Part shown: in pieces, positions 44,443 to 55,110 of the stretch
Layout of the letters: each line of letters opens with the position of its first letter
How positions within the stretch are numbered: position 1 is the first letter of the stretch
Assembly: GCF_012489685.1 (NCBI RefSeq)
Contig: NC_080043.1
Coordinates: 52,474,289 to 52,538,288, forward strand
Source: Lotus japonicus
Taxonomy: Eukaryota > Streptophyta > Magnoliopsida > Fabales > Fabaceae
Direction of reading: 5' to 3'
Length of the DNA: 64,000 bases
The notes under the pieces: generated by a model
Seen by the model: the letters and a program-made list of their open reading frames with translations, nothing else
Databases searched by the model: none
What the model was told of the DNA's origin: nothing
Translations under genes and position numbers: made by a program

Positions 44443-47400
44443 ATGGGAAAAACTCGTTCTGAAGCCAGTCAAGATCCAATGGAGCGGATGCAAGAAATTA
44501 TGGAAATGTTGCAGATTGATCGTCAACAAGCACAGGCTGATCGTCAACAAGCACAGATTGACCGTCAACAAACTGATCAACGAATTCAACGTTTGGAAAA
44601 TATGATGGAGACGTTCATGCATCGGGACGACCTTGGCTCTCAAAGAGACAATCATGAACAGAGCATTAAGCGCCCAGGACAGGAAGAAGAGTCTAACTGT
44701 GATAACACTTCTGCACGTTGGCGGAAGTTGGAGGTTCCAGTTTTTGATGGTGTTGCTGATGCCTATGGTTGGGTTCATAAGTTGGAAAGGTTCTTCCAAA
44801 TTCGTGGAGTTCCAGAGGAGGGGAGATTGCAGGCGGTTCTGGTGGCACTGGATGGAAAAGCTCTATCATGGTTTCAATGGAGGGAAGGTTGTCATCCTCA
44901 CGCAGACTGGGACACTTTTAAGTTGGCAATTCTGAAGAGGTTCCAAGTTTCAAGTACTCTCAATCCCTTTGCTGCTTTACTAGCCCTTAAGCAAGAAGAT
45001 TCGGTGGCGGAATTTGTGGAACAATTTGAGAAATTTGCCGGCATGTTGAAAGACATTGATGAAACACACTTAATGGATATCTTTGTGAATGGTTTGAAGG
45101 AGGACATAGGTGCAGAAATTAAACTTTATGAACCAACAACCTTATCCATCATGGTCCAAAAGGTTTTAATGATTGAGCAGAAAAATCTTGCAGTTAGTAA
45201 GGTTCATCCAAATTCCACTTCTGGTTCAAGGTTCAGTAATTCTTATAAGTCTCCATCCATTTCTCGAACTGTCACAGTTGATACTACACAGAAGAGTGGA
45301 GGCAAAAGTTACACACCATCTTCATCTTATTCTGGTAGTGTCTCAGTGGATAAACCATTTCAAAGAAATCGACCGGGTAATTACCGTAGACTTTCTGATG
45401 CTGATTACCAGGAGAAGATCCGGAAAGGAGAATGTTTTCGCTGTGATGAAAAATTTGGGCCTAACCATGTGTGCAAGAACAAACAATTTCGAGTTATGCT
45501 GATGGAAGAGACTGGCGATTCTGAACCAGAAGATGATCCAGATTGTCACCCCGAAACGGAACCTGTCCCACATTTATCCCTGAATAGTATTGTTGGATTC
45601 ACTTCCAGAAGGTCTTTCAAGGTTTGGGGAACTATTGAAGATCACAAAGTTGTGGTGTTAGTTGATTGTGGAGCAACTCATAATTTCATTTCCAAGGCGT
45701 TAGTACAGGAATTGCACTTGAAGGTTGAGGATACTCCATCTTATGTAGTTGAAGTAGGGGATGGTCATAAGATACCATGCAAGGGTGTTTGTAAGGACGT
45801 GTCTTTGCTGTTACACAATGTGCCGGTCAATCAGCAATTTTATTTGTTTGGCCTTGGCGGAGTGGACATTGTATTGGGCCTAGAATGGTTAGCAAGTCTT
45901 GGTGACATTAGAGCTAACTTTGAACAGTTGACTTTGCGGTTTACTATGAATGGCCAGAAGTTATCACTCCAAGGGGATCCTGAATTATGCAAGAAGGATG
46001 CTTCTTTAAATTCCTTACTCAAGGCTTTGCAACATGGTGAGGGATTTCTCATTGATTTTCAACAAATTCGAGCGGAAACAGATTGGAGGGCTAATGTTCC
46101 AGCAGATTTAGTTTCCATTCTCCACCAATTTCCTTCCATCTTTGAACCGCCGGAAGGATTACCACCTCACCGTCGGCAAGATCATGCGATTCATCTCAAG
46201 GAATGGGCGCAAATTCCTAACTTAAGACCTTATAGATATCCTCATTACCAGAAAAACGAAATTGAGAAATTGGTTGCTGAAATGTTAGATGCCGGCATTA
46301 TTCGTCCATCTACAAGTCCCTTCTCCAGCCCCATAATTCTGGTTCGAAAGAAAGATGGTAGTTGGCGATTTTGTGTTGATTACCGGGCCTTAAACAAGAT
46401 CACCGTGCCAGACAAATTTCCAATTCCAGTCATTGATGAATTGTTGGATGAAATAGGAGGGGCACGGATCTTTTCAAAGCTGGATTTGCGTTCCGGTTAT
46501 CACCAAATCAGAATGAAGGAAGGTGACATTGAAAAAACTGCATTCAGAACTCATGAAGGTCATTACGAATTTCTGGTACTTCCTTTTGGTCTCACTAATG
46601 CACCCTCTTCTTTCCAATCTTTAATGAATGAAGTTTTGAGGCCCCTTCTCCGCAAGTTTGTATTAGTTTTCTTCGATGATATTTTGATATATAGCCTCTC
46701 CATGGAAGATCATATCCAACATTTGCACACTGTTTTATCTCTATTACAACAACATGATTTGAAAGTCAATGGGAAGAAATGCACTTTTGGCCAAGAGACT
46801 TTGGAGTATTTGGGTCACATCATTTCTGCAGGTGGAGTTTCTGCTGATCCAAAGAAATTAGAGGCTATGTGGTTGTGGCCTACTCCCAAGGACATCAAAA
46901 GTTTAAGGGGTTTTCTTGGGCTAACAGGTTATTACCGCCGTTTTGTACAGAATTATGGGAAGATTGCGAAACCTTTGACTAATTTATTGAAGAAAGATGC
47001 CTTTCAATGGAGTTCTGATGCTCATGCTGCTTTTGAACAATTAAAGAATGCCATGACTACTCTTCCTATGCTGGCTGTTCCTGATTTTACCAAGCCTTTT
47101 GTTTTAGAGACTGACGCTTCAGGTACAGGTTTGGGTGCTGTTTTATTGCAGGAAGGTCGCCCTTTGGCTTTTTGGAGTACAACTTTATCTGATCGGAATC
47201 AAAGGAAATCAGTCTATGATCGCGAACTGATGGCGGTTGTCAAAGCTGTCCAGAAATGGCGCCATTACTTGTTGGGTCATCATTTTATAATCCGAACTGA
47301 TCAGAAAAGTTTGAAGTTTTTGGCAGATCAACGCATGTTGGGTGAAGAACAATTCAAGTGGGTTTCTAAGTTGGCTGGGTTTGACTTTGATATTCAGTAC

Positions 47401-48948
47401 AAACCGGGTAAAGACAATTCTGCTGCTGATGCCTTATCCCGGCGGAGTTCTTATTGCGCCATTTCTATCTTACAAATTCATGATTTTGAAGAATGGGTGG
47501 AAGAAGTCAATAAAGATGACAAGTTGCAGAAAATTATACAAGACTTGATTCTGGACCCTACTTCTCATTCCGGATATGTCTTGCGTGATCAGAAACTATT
47601 CTTTAAAGGTAGATTGGTTTTATCAAAGACTTCCTCCCGTATACCAGTCATCTTGAAAGAGTTTCATTCTTCATTGATGGGAGGGCATTCCGGAATCTTC
47701 AGAACATACAAAAGGGTGGCCAACTTGGTTTATTGGGACGGCATGAAATCTGACATCAAGAACTATGTGGCTGCTTGCGATGTTTGCCAAAGGAACAAAA
47801 GTGATACTTTAACTCCGGCTGGCTTATTGCAACCTTTACCCGTTCCTACTCAAGTTTGGACAGATATTTCCATGGATTTTGTCACTGGTTTACCTAAATC
47901 CATGGGGAAAGACACCATTCTGGTAGTAGTTGATCGTCTTACAAAATATGCACATTTCTTGGCCTTGGGTCATCCCTATACAGCTACTGAGGTTGCTGCA
48001 GTATTCCTTCAAGAAATTGTCAGGCTCCATGGTTTTCCTTCCTCCATTGTATCTGATCGAGATCCCCTTTTCTTGAGCAATTTTTGGAAGGCACTTTTCC
48101 GAGCAGCAGGTACTCAATTGAAATTTAGTTCTGCTTATCATCCCCAAACTGATGGCCAAACCGAAGTTGTCAACCGGTGCTTGGAGGTGTACTTGCGCTG
48201 TCTTACAGGTTCCAAACCCAAAAAATGGGTTTCTTGTCTTCCATGGGCTGAATTCTGGTTTAATACTAATTATAATGCTTCCAGCAAAATGTCACCTTTT
48301 CAAGCCTTGTATGGGCAGGATCCTCCTCTTCTTTTCAAAGGTTCGACCATTCCTTCCAAGTTAGATGAGGTTAATAAACTTTCTAAGGACCGGGACGAAT
48401 TGTTGGCAGATTTGCGAGACAACTTGCTTAAGTCTCAGGATATCATGCGTACATATGCCAACAAACACAGAAGACAAGTGGAATTTGAAGCTGGCGATTG
48501 GGTCTTCTTGAAGTTGCAGCCTTATAGAAGGGGATCTTTGGCTCAACGAGTTAATCAGAAACTCAGTCCACGATTCTATGGGCCATTCCAAGTGCTAGCC
48601 AAAGTTGGAGCTGTAGCTTATAAATTGGACCTTCCTTCCCATAGCAGAATTCATCCGGTGTTCCATGTCTCTCTTCTTAAGAAAGCCATTGGCGATTCGT
48701 TTCAATCTCAGCCCTTGCCTCCCATGCTATCTGAAGATCACGAGTTGCAAGTTTATCCCGAATCGGTTCTCAATGTTCGTGAAGATTCTCCTGGTAATGT
48801 TGAGGTTCTGATTTCCTGGCAGAATCTTCCTTCTTGTGAGAATAGTTGGGAATCGGTGGCCCGCATTCATGAAGCCTTTCCAGACTTTCACCTTGAGGAC
48901 AAGGTGAATCTTCAAGGGGGGGTATTGATAAGATTAAACCTCCTTTGA
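44443..48948 (+). CDS. gag-pol polyprotein of the Reina-type chromovirus
   Basis: This single 1501-codon ORF starts 42 bases after the primer-binding site and runs into the 3' LTR. Domains in order: a glutamine-rich coiled coil at 25-50 with imperfect 'RQQAQADRQQAQIDRQQ' repeats; gag at about 90-240; a Cys/His knuckle near 330 (CFRCDEKFGPNHVC); an aspartic protease near 407 (VDCGATHNF); reverse transcriptase from about 600, with FCVDYRALNK near 643 and the FFDD active site near 744; RNase H from about 885 (LETDASGTGLGAV); an integrase zinc finger near 1080-1115 (HSGIFRTY...CDVCQRNK); an integrase core with D near 1143 (SMDFVTG), D near 1204 (VSDRDP) and E near 1240; and a chromodomain near 1440-1485 (VLISWQNLPSCENSWE). 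No stop or frameshift was seen, so all parts needed for transposition appear present. Confidence 0.95.
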   Translation: MGKTRSEASQDPMERMQEIMEMLQIDRQQAQADRQQAQIDRQQTDQRIQRLENMMETFMHRDDLGSQRDNHEQSIKRPGQEEESNCDNTSARWRKLEVPVFDGVADAYGWVHKLERFFQIRGVPEEGRLQAVLVALDGKALSWFQWREGCHPHADWDTFKLAILKRFQVSSTLNPFAALLALKQEDSVAEFVEQFEKFAGMLKDIDETHLMDIFVNGLKEDIGAEIKLYEPTTLSIMVQKVLMIEQKNLAVSKVHPNSTSGSRFSNSYKSPSISRTVTVDTTQKSGGKSYTPSSSYSGSVSVDKPFQRNRPGNYRRLSDADYQEKIRKGECFRCDEKFGPNHVCKNKQFRVMLMEETGDSEPEDDPDCHPETEPVPHLSLNSIVGFTSRRSFKVWGTIEDHKVVVLVDCGATHNFISKALVQELHLKVEDTPSYVVEVGDGHKIPCKGVCKDVSLLLHNVPVNQQFYLFGLGGVDIVLGLEWLASLGDIRANFEQLTLRFTMNGQKLSLQGDPELCKKDASLNSLLKALQHGEGFLIDFQQIRAETDWRANVPADLVSILHQFPSIFEPPEGLPPHRRQDHAIHLKEWAQIPNLRPYRYPHYQKNEIEKLVAEMLDAGIIRPSTSPFSSPIILVRKKDGSWRFCVDYRALNKITVPDKFPIPVIDELLDEIGGARIFSKLDLRSGYHQIRMKEGDIEKTAFRTHEGHYEFLVLPFGLTNAPSSFQSLMNEVLRPLLRKFVLVFFDDILIYSLSMEDHIQHLHTVLSLLQQHDLKVNGKKCTFGQETLEYLGHIISAGGVSADPKKLEAMWLWPTPKDIKSLRGFLGLTGYYRRFVQNYGKIAKPLTNLLKKDAFQWSSDAHAAFEQLKNAMTTLPMLAVPDFTKPFVLETDASGTGLGAVLLQEGRPLAFWSTTLSDRNQRKSVYDRELMAVVKAVQKWRHYLLGHHFIIRTDQKSLKFLADQRMLGEEQFKWVSKLAGFDFDIQYKPGKDNSAADALSRRSSYCAISILQIHDFEEWVEEVNKDDKLQKIIQDLILDPTSHSGYVLRDQKLFFKGRLVLSKTSSRIPVILKEFHSSLMGGHSGIFRTYKRVANLVYWDGMKSDIKNYVAACDVCQRNKSDTLTPAGLLQPLPVPTQVWTDISMDFVTGLPKSMGKDTILVVVDRLTKYAHFLALGHPYTATEVAAVFLQEIVRLHGFPSSIVSDRDPLFLSNFWKALFRAAGTQLKFSSAYHPQTDGQTEVVNRCLEVYLRCLTGSKPKKWVSCLPWAEFWFNTNYNASSKMSPFQALYGQDPPLLFKGSTIPSKLDEVNKLSKDRDELLADLRDNLLKSQDIMRTYANKHRRQVEFEAGDWVFLKLQPYRRGSLAQRVNQKLSPRFYGPFQVLAKVGAVAYKLDLPSHSRIHPVFHVSLLKKAIGDSFQSQPLPPMLSEDHELQVYPESVLNVREDSPGNVEVLISWQNLPSCENSWESVARIHEAFPDFHLEDKVNLQGGVLIRLNLL
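48914..48922 (+). promoter_or_regulatory. Polypurine tract
   Basis: AAGGGGGGG lies three bases before the 3' LTR and would prime plus-strand synthesis. It falls inside the end of the coding sequence. Confidence 0.85.
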
Positions 48949-49354
48949 TCCAAGTTTATCGCCGGAAAAAGAAGAATTTCAGGTCTGGAACCACCATGGG
49001 GGGTGGCGCAGCCACTACTGTGGCCATGGAGACTGCTGAGCAGCCAAAACAGCAAGGAGAGAGGGGAAATACGAATTTGGCAGATGGATAGGGGCAGTTA
49101 CCAGTCTGTAGTTATTAGGAGTTAGCAGTTATTATGTGTGTATGTCAGTTTGAATTCAAAATAGAAACTGCACTATGCAGTTGTATAAATAATAGATGTA
49201 GCCTATTAGATGATCATCCAGGAAATTATAAGTTTAGTAGTATGGAGAGAACAGGCTCTCGAACTCCTGCTGTATTGTACTATTCCCAGTAGAGATTCTT
49301 CATCTCTGCAGTATCAATAATAATTATCCATTATTCTATTCCCCTATCTTATCA
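48926..49354 (+). repeat. 3' LTR of the Reina-type element
   Basis: It is the same length as the 5' LTR, with a single visible difference. It is followed by TAAAC, then by the intron of E2 copy 2. Confidence 0.95.
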
Positions 49355-50760
49355 TAAACCAAGACTAGAATCAAACCTTTGGAGGCCTATTTATCGTATA
49401 CATCATTGTCCTCAATGATAGAATGAATGTCTCCTCATTATACTTCAGGGACTGCTTTTGACCATTTGCTGTACCTCTCAAACGTTCCCACCCAGGCTCA
49501 TTAAAAAAAGGGTTTGTATTCAAGATGAGACCTTGTATAGAGACTAGAACTTGTAGCATTGTAGAAACACCTGGGAGCCACTTCTCTTTCTGGCTTCCAG
49601 ACCAGGTGTTAAGTAGACTAAGGCATACTTTTCCACAAGCATATAAATTTGGGTTGAGCCGAAGACCTCCAGAGTGGTAGTGGACATCCTGCCACGAAAA
49701 GATGTACCTTTCGTCAGGCTTAAATTACAAAGATTGAACAAAAAGATAATCAACCACATACCGGTGGTTTACTAGGATAGCTACTAGGAAAGTGAACATC
49801 AAAAAAGAAAAGGCCATCATGGTAAGGAGTCCCTTCTGCTCCAATAATCACAGCCCTCAAGAGATCCATCCTTGACTCATAAACTCTGACAAATATTGAA
49901 TCTGATTACAGTAAAAGAAACAGTGAGATTCAGCAAAATGTCAGTCGCAAGTTCCATACTAGGATATTTACATCAAAAGTTTACAGTTATGAAGCTCTTA
50001 ACTTCAAATTTCAGAACAAATATCTGGACCACTGAGGATAAAAAATTGATAAGCTTTCCCATACTCATATATCATAAAGAACCAGATCATTTGCATATGA
50101 CAGGATCCTAACCTAACATTTCAATAGCAATGAATGGGATTCTACAAAAAGAGTAATAATGATTGCAGATGACCCGTACAGTATAGGTCCATCAAGTTGA
50201 AATGAAATTAAACAATTCATGAGATATGAAATGGAAAATATTACAAGCTATATTGTAACAGGAACACTAAATAAACTCACCGGGCAAATCCTTCTCTAAA
50301 ATCTTCCAATCATCCTGGATTTTTTTAGCCCACTTCTTTGGATTCTGTTCAGAAAATAGGTCTATTGTAAACACAGAATTGAGATTTGAACTGAAAGAAG
50401 GTGGGTCTTAAAACACAATTACCTGCTTCAAAGAAGAATTACGTTGAAAAAAGTGATGGTCTGCAGCATCTTCAACAGTGTCAAATTGCTTGAAACTTGG
50501 AAATTTCCTCAGAATCTCGTTGCTGTCATCATCAGATTTTGCCAAAACGGGGTGATCCAAAGCTTTTCTCTTATTTCCATCTCTGGCTGAATTGTGAACC
50601 CAGGTGTCATCATACAAATGCTCAGGAGGGTAATCAAGAGGATCATAAATTGGATAGGCAGTAATATCAGTAAATACTGGCTTAAATTTAGAACTCTTCC
50701 ACCAAGGGTATTTTTTATTCCTAGAGGATGCAATGATCATGTCTAATGAAATTTGAACGG

Positions 50761-50989
50761 TATATGTTAAGATATCTATGAGGAAATATCTATTAGGATA
50801 TATTTGGTTGAGAGGATTTGTTTGGATTAGATTTTATATTGTTACAGTTCTGCTATGATAGATTGGGATAAGATAAGAGTTTATTGTTTAGACTTTGTAG
50901 TTGACTAGGAAACCTCTATAAATCTAGTCTAAAAATACTGTTCTTTTGAATTAAGTATCATTCAATTATTCAGAATTCTTTCAAGAGTA
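50761..50989 (-). mobile_element. Small LTR-like insertion in exon 3 of E2 copy 2
   Basis: Copy 1 reads without interruption from 'aaatttgaatggg' to 'atgaactgctaccgcc'. Copy 2 has about 229 extra bases here. The insert contains TGTTAAGATATC near its start, a TATA-like 'ctataaatctagtc' and TTCTTTCA near its end, in the style of a copia solo LTR or TRIM. The flanks share only GTAT, so the target duplication is unclear and the strand is a guess. Confidence 0.55.
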
Positions 50990-51759
50990 TGAACTTCTAC
51001 CGCCATCTAACTTCATAGCACAATTACTTCCCAAAATATATAGTGACATACCAGCCTGTGGCAGCTTCATGGCATCTGGGTTGTCAACCGAACCATGGTT
51101 TTCTGAAGCACTAAACTTGGATGGCCAGTAAGACTTGAATGACTCTTTTCCTAATGAAAGATTCAAGTCACGTCCACTTCGCTGTGATGTAGCTGATTTC
51201 TTCTTATTAGGGGCAGCTTGAGAAAATAATTGAGGAGACAACTCTGTTCCAGAATAGCGACCAACATTGTCCATTTTGATTTGCAAATTAGAACTAACAA
51301 CTGTACTATTTCCAGTCTTATTCAACCAATTAAAAGGCGCCTCAATTCCAGGAGGCATATCCTCATTATCAAATTGTGCCTGTAATAATAAAGCATACTC
51401 ATCTACATCCATAAAACTATCTGAAGCAATACCCATGATATTATCATTTTCCTGAAAAGGATTTCAAGCAAAATGTTAGAGTCATTTTCATGCAGGGAAA
51501 GATAACACCAATCTGCTGCAAGAAATAAAATAAAATCATGTACAAACCACAATTTGATGATCCACATAACCATCATAACCGGATGCAATTGCCTTCCCCT
51601 TGTCACTTTTACTTTCTTTTTCACCAATAATCACTACATCATCAGAGTCTTCATCGTTGTCAACGTCAATCACATCATGCACAATGGCCTAGAAAAGTAA
51701 AATAAGTATTATATTGGAGTAAAGAAAAAGATAGACTCTTAGAAGCATTCACAAAACAC

Positions 51760-53575
51760 AGAAAAATAACAACAACAACAACAACAACAATAAAGTCTTC
51801 CCCACTACATGGTAGCAGTTCACATGAAGCTATAATACTCTGTCATGTATTAGATTTAAAGATAGACAATTTATCTCTCTAAATGGTTTGACTTATAGTT
51901 TTCCTCAGTGTCTTGCTACCTCTACGAATTGGACTGTTTTTATTAGATTGCATAGTACTATAGTAGTATACTCTATACAAGAGTGCACCAACTTAAAGCT
52001 GTCCATCTGTCATCAGTTACTATACTGAGTTAGATTCTGTTAAACGGTATAACAGAAACTCACTTCATGTATTACTTGTGTACTAAAAGTACCTATGTAA
52101 ATCACTGTACCCTGCCCCTGTGTAAAGCTTATTAAGGCATCAAAATTTCACATTTTCTTATAAGGGTTTCTCTCCTTTCTCTCTCAGAATGCTTCCCTTT
52201 AGCTTATTCTGTTTTCATCACTTTTTGATAATCTTCCATTGGTCAACCCTCTTTACCATTGCTTCTATGAGTTCTATTCTCACTTGCAAAAACCAAGTAA
52301 AATGAGACCATTTTTTTTTTAAAAGGGAGGCCCCAAATTTCTCCCTGAGTATCGTATTCATATCCATTCTTGTGTAACTACATATCTATTTTAATTTTCT
52401 CATCTCGGACTCTAAGAGACACTGAGCTTACTTTGTTAACTTTTTACCACCGAACATTCGATCCTATACAGCATTGCAAGTCAAATTTCACATACAATAC
52501 CTAAATAATGAATTCTATACTATTACAATAAAGAGATTACCTGATCCGCCTCATATTTACTTTTCCTAAAATCATAAAGTACCACCATATATATTTACAC
52601 AAAGTAAGCAGGCAGGAAAGAAAAAAACTAAGGCAACCAAACTTCAGAGGAAAATATAAGGAAAAGAAAGAAGGTGACATCTAATGTGAAGGACCACGTG
52701 GGTGGTGTATTGGAAAACCACACATGCAGGCCATTGGATATATTGATATTTTAATCAATTGTTGAGATTTTTAACAGGTTACCTATTACGCTAATTAGTT
52801 CGAAAATTTTAGTTATGCCCTTCAGATAAAAGAAATAAAATCACAGTAAAAGATACTAAAACCACTGATGAACACCAAAAGAAGGATTTGATTAACGTGG
52901 TAGGTGACTACTTGTAAGTTTTGAGTTGCACGCCTTATTTATTCAAGTGACAACTTCATTTTGGACATTGTAACAACCTCCCTTTATCATACTTCTTGCA
53001 TTCATAGCACTAATCTCACTGGACCTCATATGAAGACAATGGTTGGTGTCATGATTTTATTTGACTTTTTTCTTGGCTTAATTGTTTCTTCCTATGCTAC
53101 GTGGACAGGGAAAACGTGCCGGATTCATGGAGGGGAAAAGTATTATTTTTGTGGGGACGAGGTTGAAAACATGCCAGTTCAGTGGACTATTCATCTTAGT
53201 CGTTTTTCCCCCAACTACCATGGCTCCTTGTTCTCCTAAATGCTAATCAGATAGAGTCGAACTTCAATTAGTATTTGTGTAGTCACCAAAAATAGAGCCT
53301 AAGGCCTCTACGACCGGTCGAGTTCCCAGTTTGAAGAAGCTAGGCAGCAGATTTAGGTTTCAGAGGCATCATTTGTTGATTTATGGTGAGAATGGTAGCT
53401 GTGTGGACTGTGGACAATGATTTTGAACCTTGGATATGATCACCAACACAGCTACAGAAACATTTTACACAACAAACCCTAATCAATTTGTCCAAATGTA
53501 TGCATAGCAAGAACATAGCCCTTTTCCACTTCAATTCTTTCAAGTGTCAACAGTGTGAACATCATCCAAAACCCA
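51760..53575. other. Extra DNA in intron 1 of E2 copy 2
   Basis: Intron 1 of copy 1 has about 460 bases; here it has 2223. The extra segment begins near an (AAC)n run (about 51766-51789). It includes LTR-like text at about 52008-52200 ('gttactatactgagttagat', then 'taaagcttattaaggcatc'), but no ends were delimited. The 92-codon ORF at 52961-53239 has no recognisable family. Confidence 0.4.
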
Positions 53576-53995
53576 AAATTTACAATGTTGACATTCTCAT
53601 TACGCTAAACAAAATCCAAGGCATTGTTCTACCAAAACACGCACGACGCAACAAATAGGCATGCAGAACGGAACAACAAAAATTGCAAAAGCAGTGTCTT
53701 TTAAAGCAGAAACCGCAAAGGAAACAGAAGAAACAGATGATCAAGGCTGAAAAGTGAAAAACCCATGTTAAGAATTTCAAAAAGATCAAAACTTTAGATG
53801 ATTTAGGGACACCCCGTAGACAAAAAAAGAAGAATCAAACAAACCCCTTACTAATATTATCACATAAACCCCATCAAATTCCAGAGGGTAAAAAGGGAAG
53901 AGTGAGCAAACCTGTTTCTGTTTCTGTTTCTGCTTTTTGAATCTTGGAGTGAAGTGAGTTGGGGGAGGAATCTCGAAGACATCAGGGTCCTCCAT

Positions 53996-54369
53996 GATTG
54001 AAGCGCTCTTGCTTCACGAAACAAAGAAAGAAAGAGTGAGTGATGAGTGATGAGAATTAAGAAGAATGAACGTTCGCGCTCTTGGTATATATATGATTAT
54101 TATTATATAAACCCAATAGAGAGAAAGAGAAAGAGAGTGAAAAGAATAGAAAAAGAAAAAAGGAAAACAAAGAGACCGAGGGAGAAAAGGATTTGAGTAG
54201 CGGCGAGCGATTGATGATGAATGATGAGCTAACCAGAGAAAATATTTAGTGCAAATATAGGGGAAGTGACAATTTATTTGAAAGAAAAGAGATAGGGGGA
54301 GAGCAGAGTGAAACAAGTTTAATTTGTTACTTATTATGATTTCAAATTAAGGATTTACTAATTGTGATC
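53996..54369. other. Upstream region of E2 copy 2
   Basis: The first 110 bases match the region upstream of copy 1 (including 'gaacgttcgcgc') and probably hold the 5' UTR and promoter. 'ggtatatatatgatta' at about 54083 is the nearest TATA-like sequence. The rest is purine-rich and non-coding. Confidence 0.5.
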
Positions 54370-54378
54370 AAGTGTAAA

Positions 54379-55110
54379 GGGGTTTGGTAACTTGCTCCCA
54401 CTTAATTTCATGAAGGAGTAAGTTAACAACCAACATTTTTTCTTTAAAAAAAAAAAGCCCAACTCTTTTTCATCCAAGACACTTTTAATTTAGGACACTT
54501 ATGTAATTTTTTATTTAATTTTTTTAATTCAAAAAACTCAATTTTCTCTCTCCTCCAACTTCCCACCTTTCTCTCTCTTTTTCCATTTAAGAATGAACAC
54601 CTATGGCGCTTATTCAGCATTGTCATTGAAATCAAGCATCAGAAGATTTTAAGAACCTTGAGAACATGAACATTTTGCCATGAATCTGATTTTGTGAAAA
54701 AATTTCCCACCAATCATGCAGGAACTCAACCCCCAAATATTAAAAACACGAAAAAAAAGAGAGGGGTAAAGCAACAAAAAAGAAGTTGCAGCAAAAATCT
54801 TACTTAAATGGAAAAATAAAGAAATGGCAAGTTTCTCTCATTTTTTTAGAGCAACTCGTTTCAATGGAGAAGAAGAAATAGAAGCTTGAAAAACAGATAG
54901 ATTTGTGGGGAGAAGAAAGATGACCGAAATTAAATGATGAGAGAGAAGTTAAGTTTTTGAATTTAAAATTTTAAAAGTAAATTACATAAATAGGCTTCAT
55001 TTAAAGTTGGTTCTTTGAAGAGGAAGTTGGGTTTTTTTGTCTAAAAGAAAAAGTGTTGGTTGTTAATTTACTCCTTCACAAAATCAAGTGGGAGTAAGTT
55101 AACAAACCCT
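54379..55110. mobile_element. Mutator-like MITE with near-perfect 9-bp target duplication
   Basis: The left end reads GGGGTTTGGTAACTTGCTCC and the right end, inverted, reads AGGGTTTGTTAACTTACTCC. Similarity between the ends continues for over 100 bases. The 9-base flanks AAGTGTAAA (54370-54378) and AGGTGTAAA (55111-55119) differ at one base. The 732-bp interior is non-coding. Confidence 0.8.

Larger units (their letters stand above)
43958..49354 (+). mobile_element. Complete, young Reina-type chromovirus (Ty3/gypsy)
   Basis: The element is 5397 bp, with two 429-bp LTRs that differ at one position by eye (g/a, near 44271 and 49239). It has a perfect TAAAC target duplication (43953-43957 and 49355-49359), a primer-binding site, a polypurine tract and one uninterrupted gag-pol ORF with a C-terminal chromodomain. 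The short LTRs, total size and chromodomain fit the Reina clade. It inserted in the last intron of E2 copy 2, antisense to that gene. Near-identical LTRs and an intact ORF imply a very recent, potentially active insertion. Confidence 0.95.
42949..53995 (-). pseudogene. UBC25/PFU-type E2 ubiquitin-conjugating enzyme, copy 2 (insertion-disrupted)
   Basis: The exon set mirrors copy 1: 53995-53912, 51688-51548, 51451-50423, 50344-50281, 49901-49762, 49688-49377 and 43212-42949. Exons 2, 4, 5 and 6 have exactly the same lengths as in copy 1 (141, 64, 140 and 312). The protein starts MEDPDVFEIPPP and keeps HFPSSYPSKPP. The exon 6 translation around the catalytic cysteine matches copy 1. Exon 3 is interrupted at 50761-50989 by LTR-like DNA that brings a stop at about 50981. 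The last intron (over 6 kb) contains a plastid ndhD fragment and a complete chromovirus. Intron 1 has grown from about 460 to 2223 bases. The copy is probably a pseudogene unless the insertion is spliced out. Confidence 0.8.

Noticed and set aside
54014..54316. 100-codon ORF upstream of E2 copy 2
   Set aside because: It is a Phe/Ser-rich reading of purine-rich promoter DNA, and it overlaps the presumed 5' UTR.
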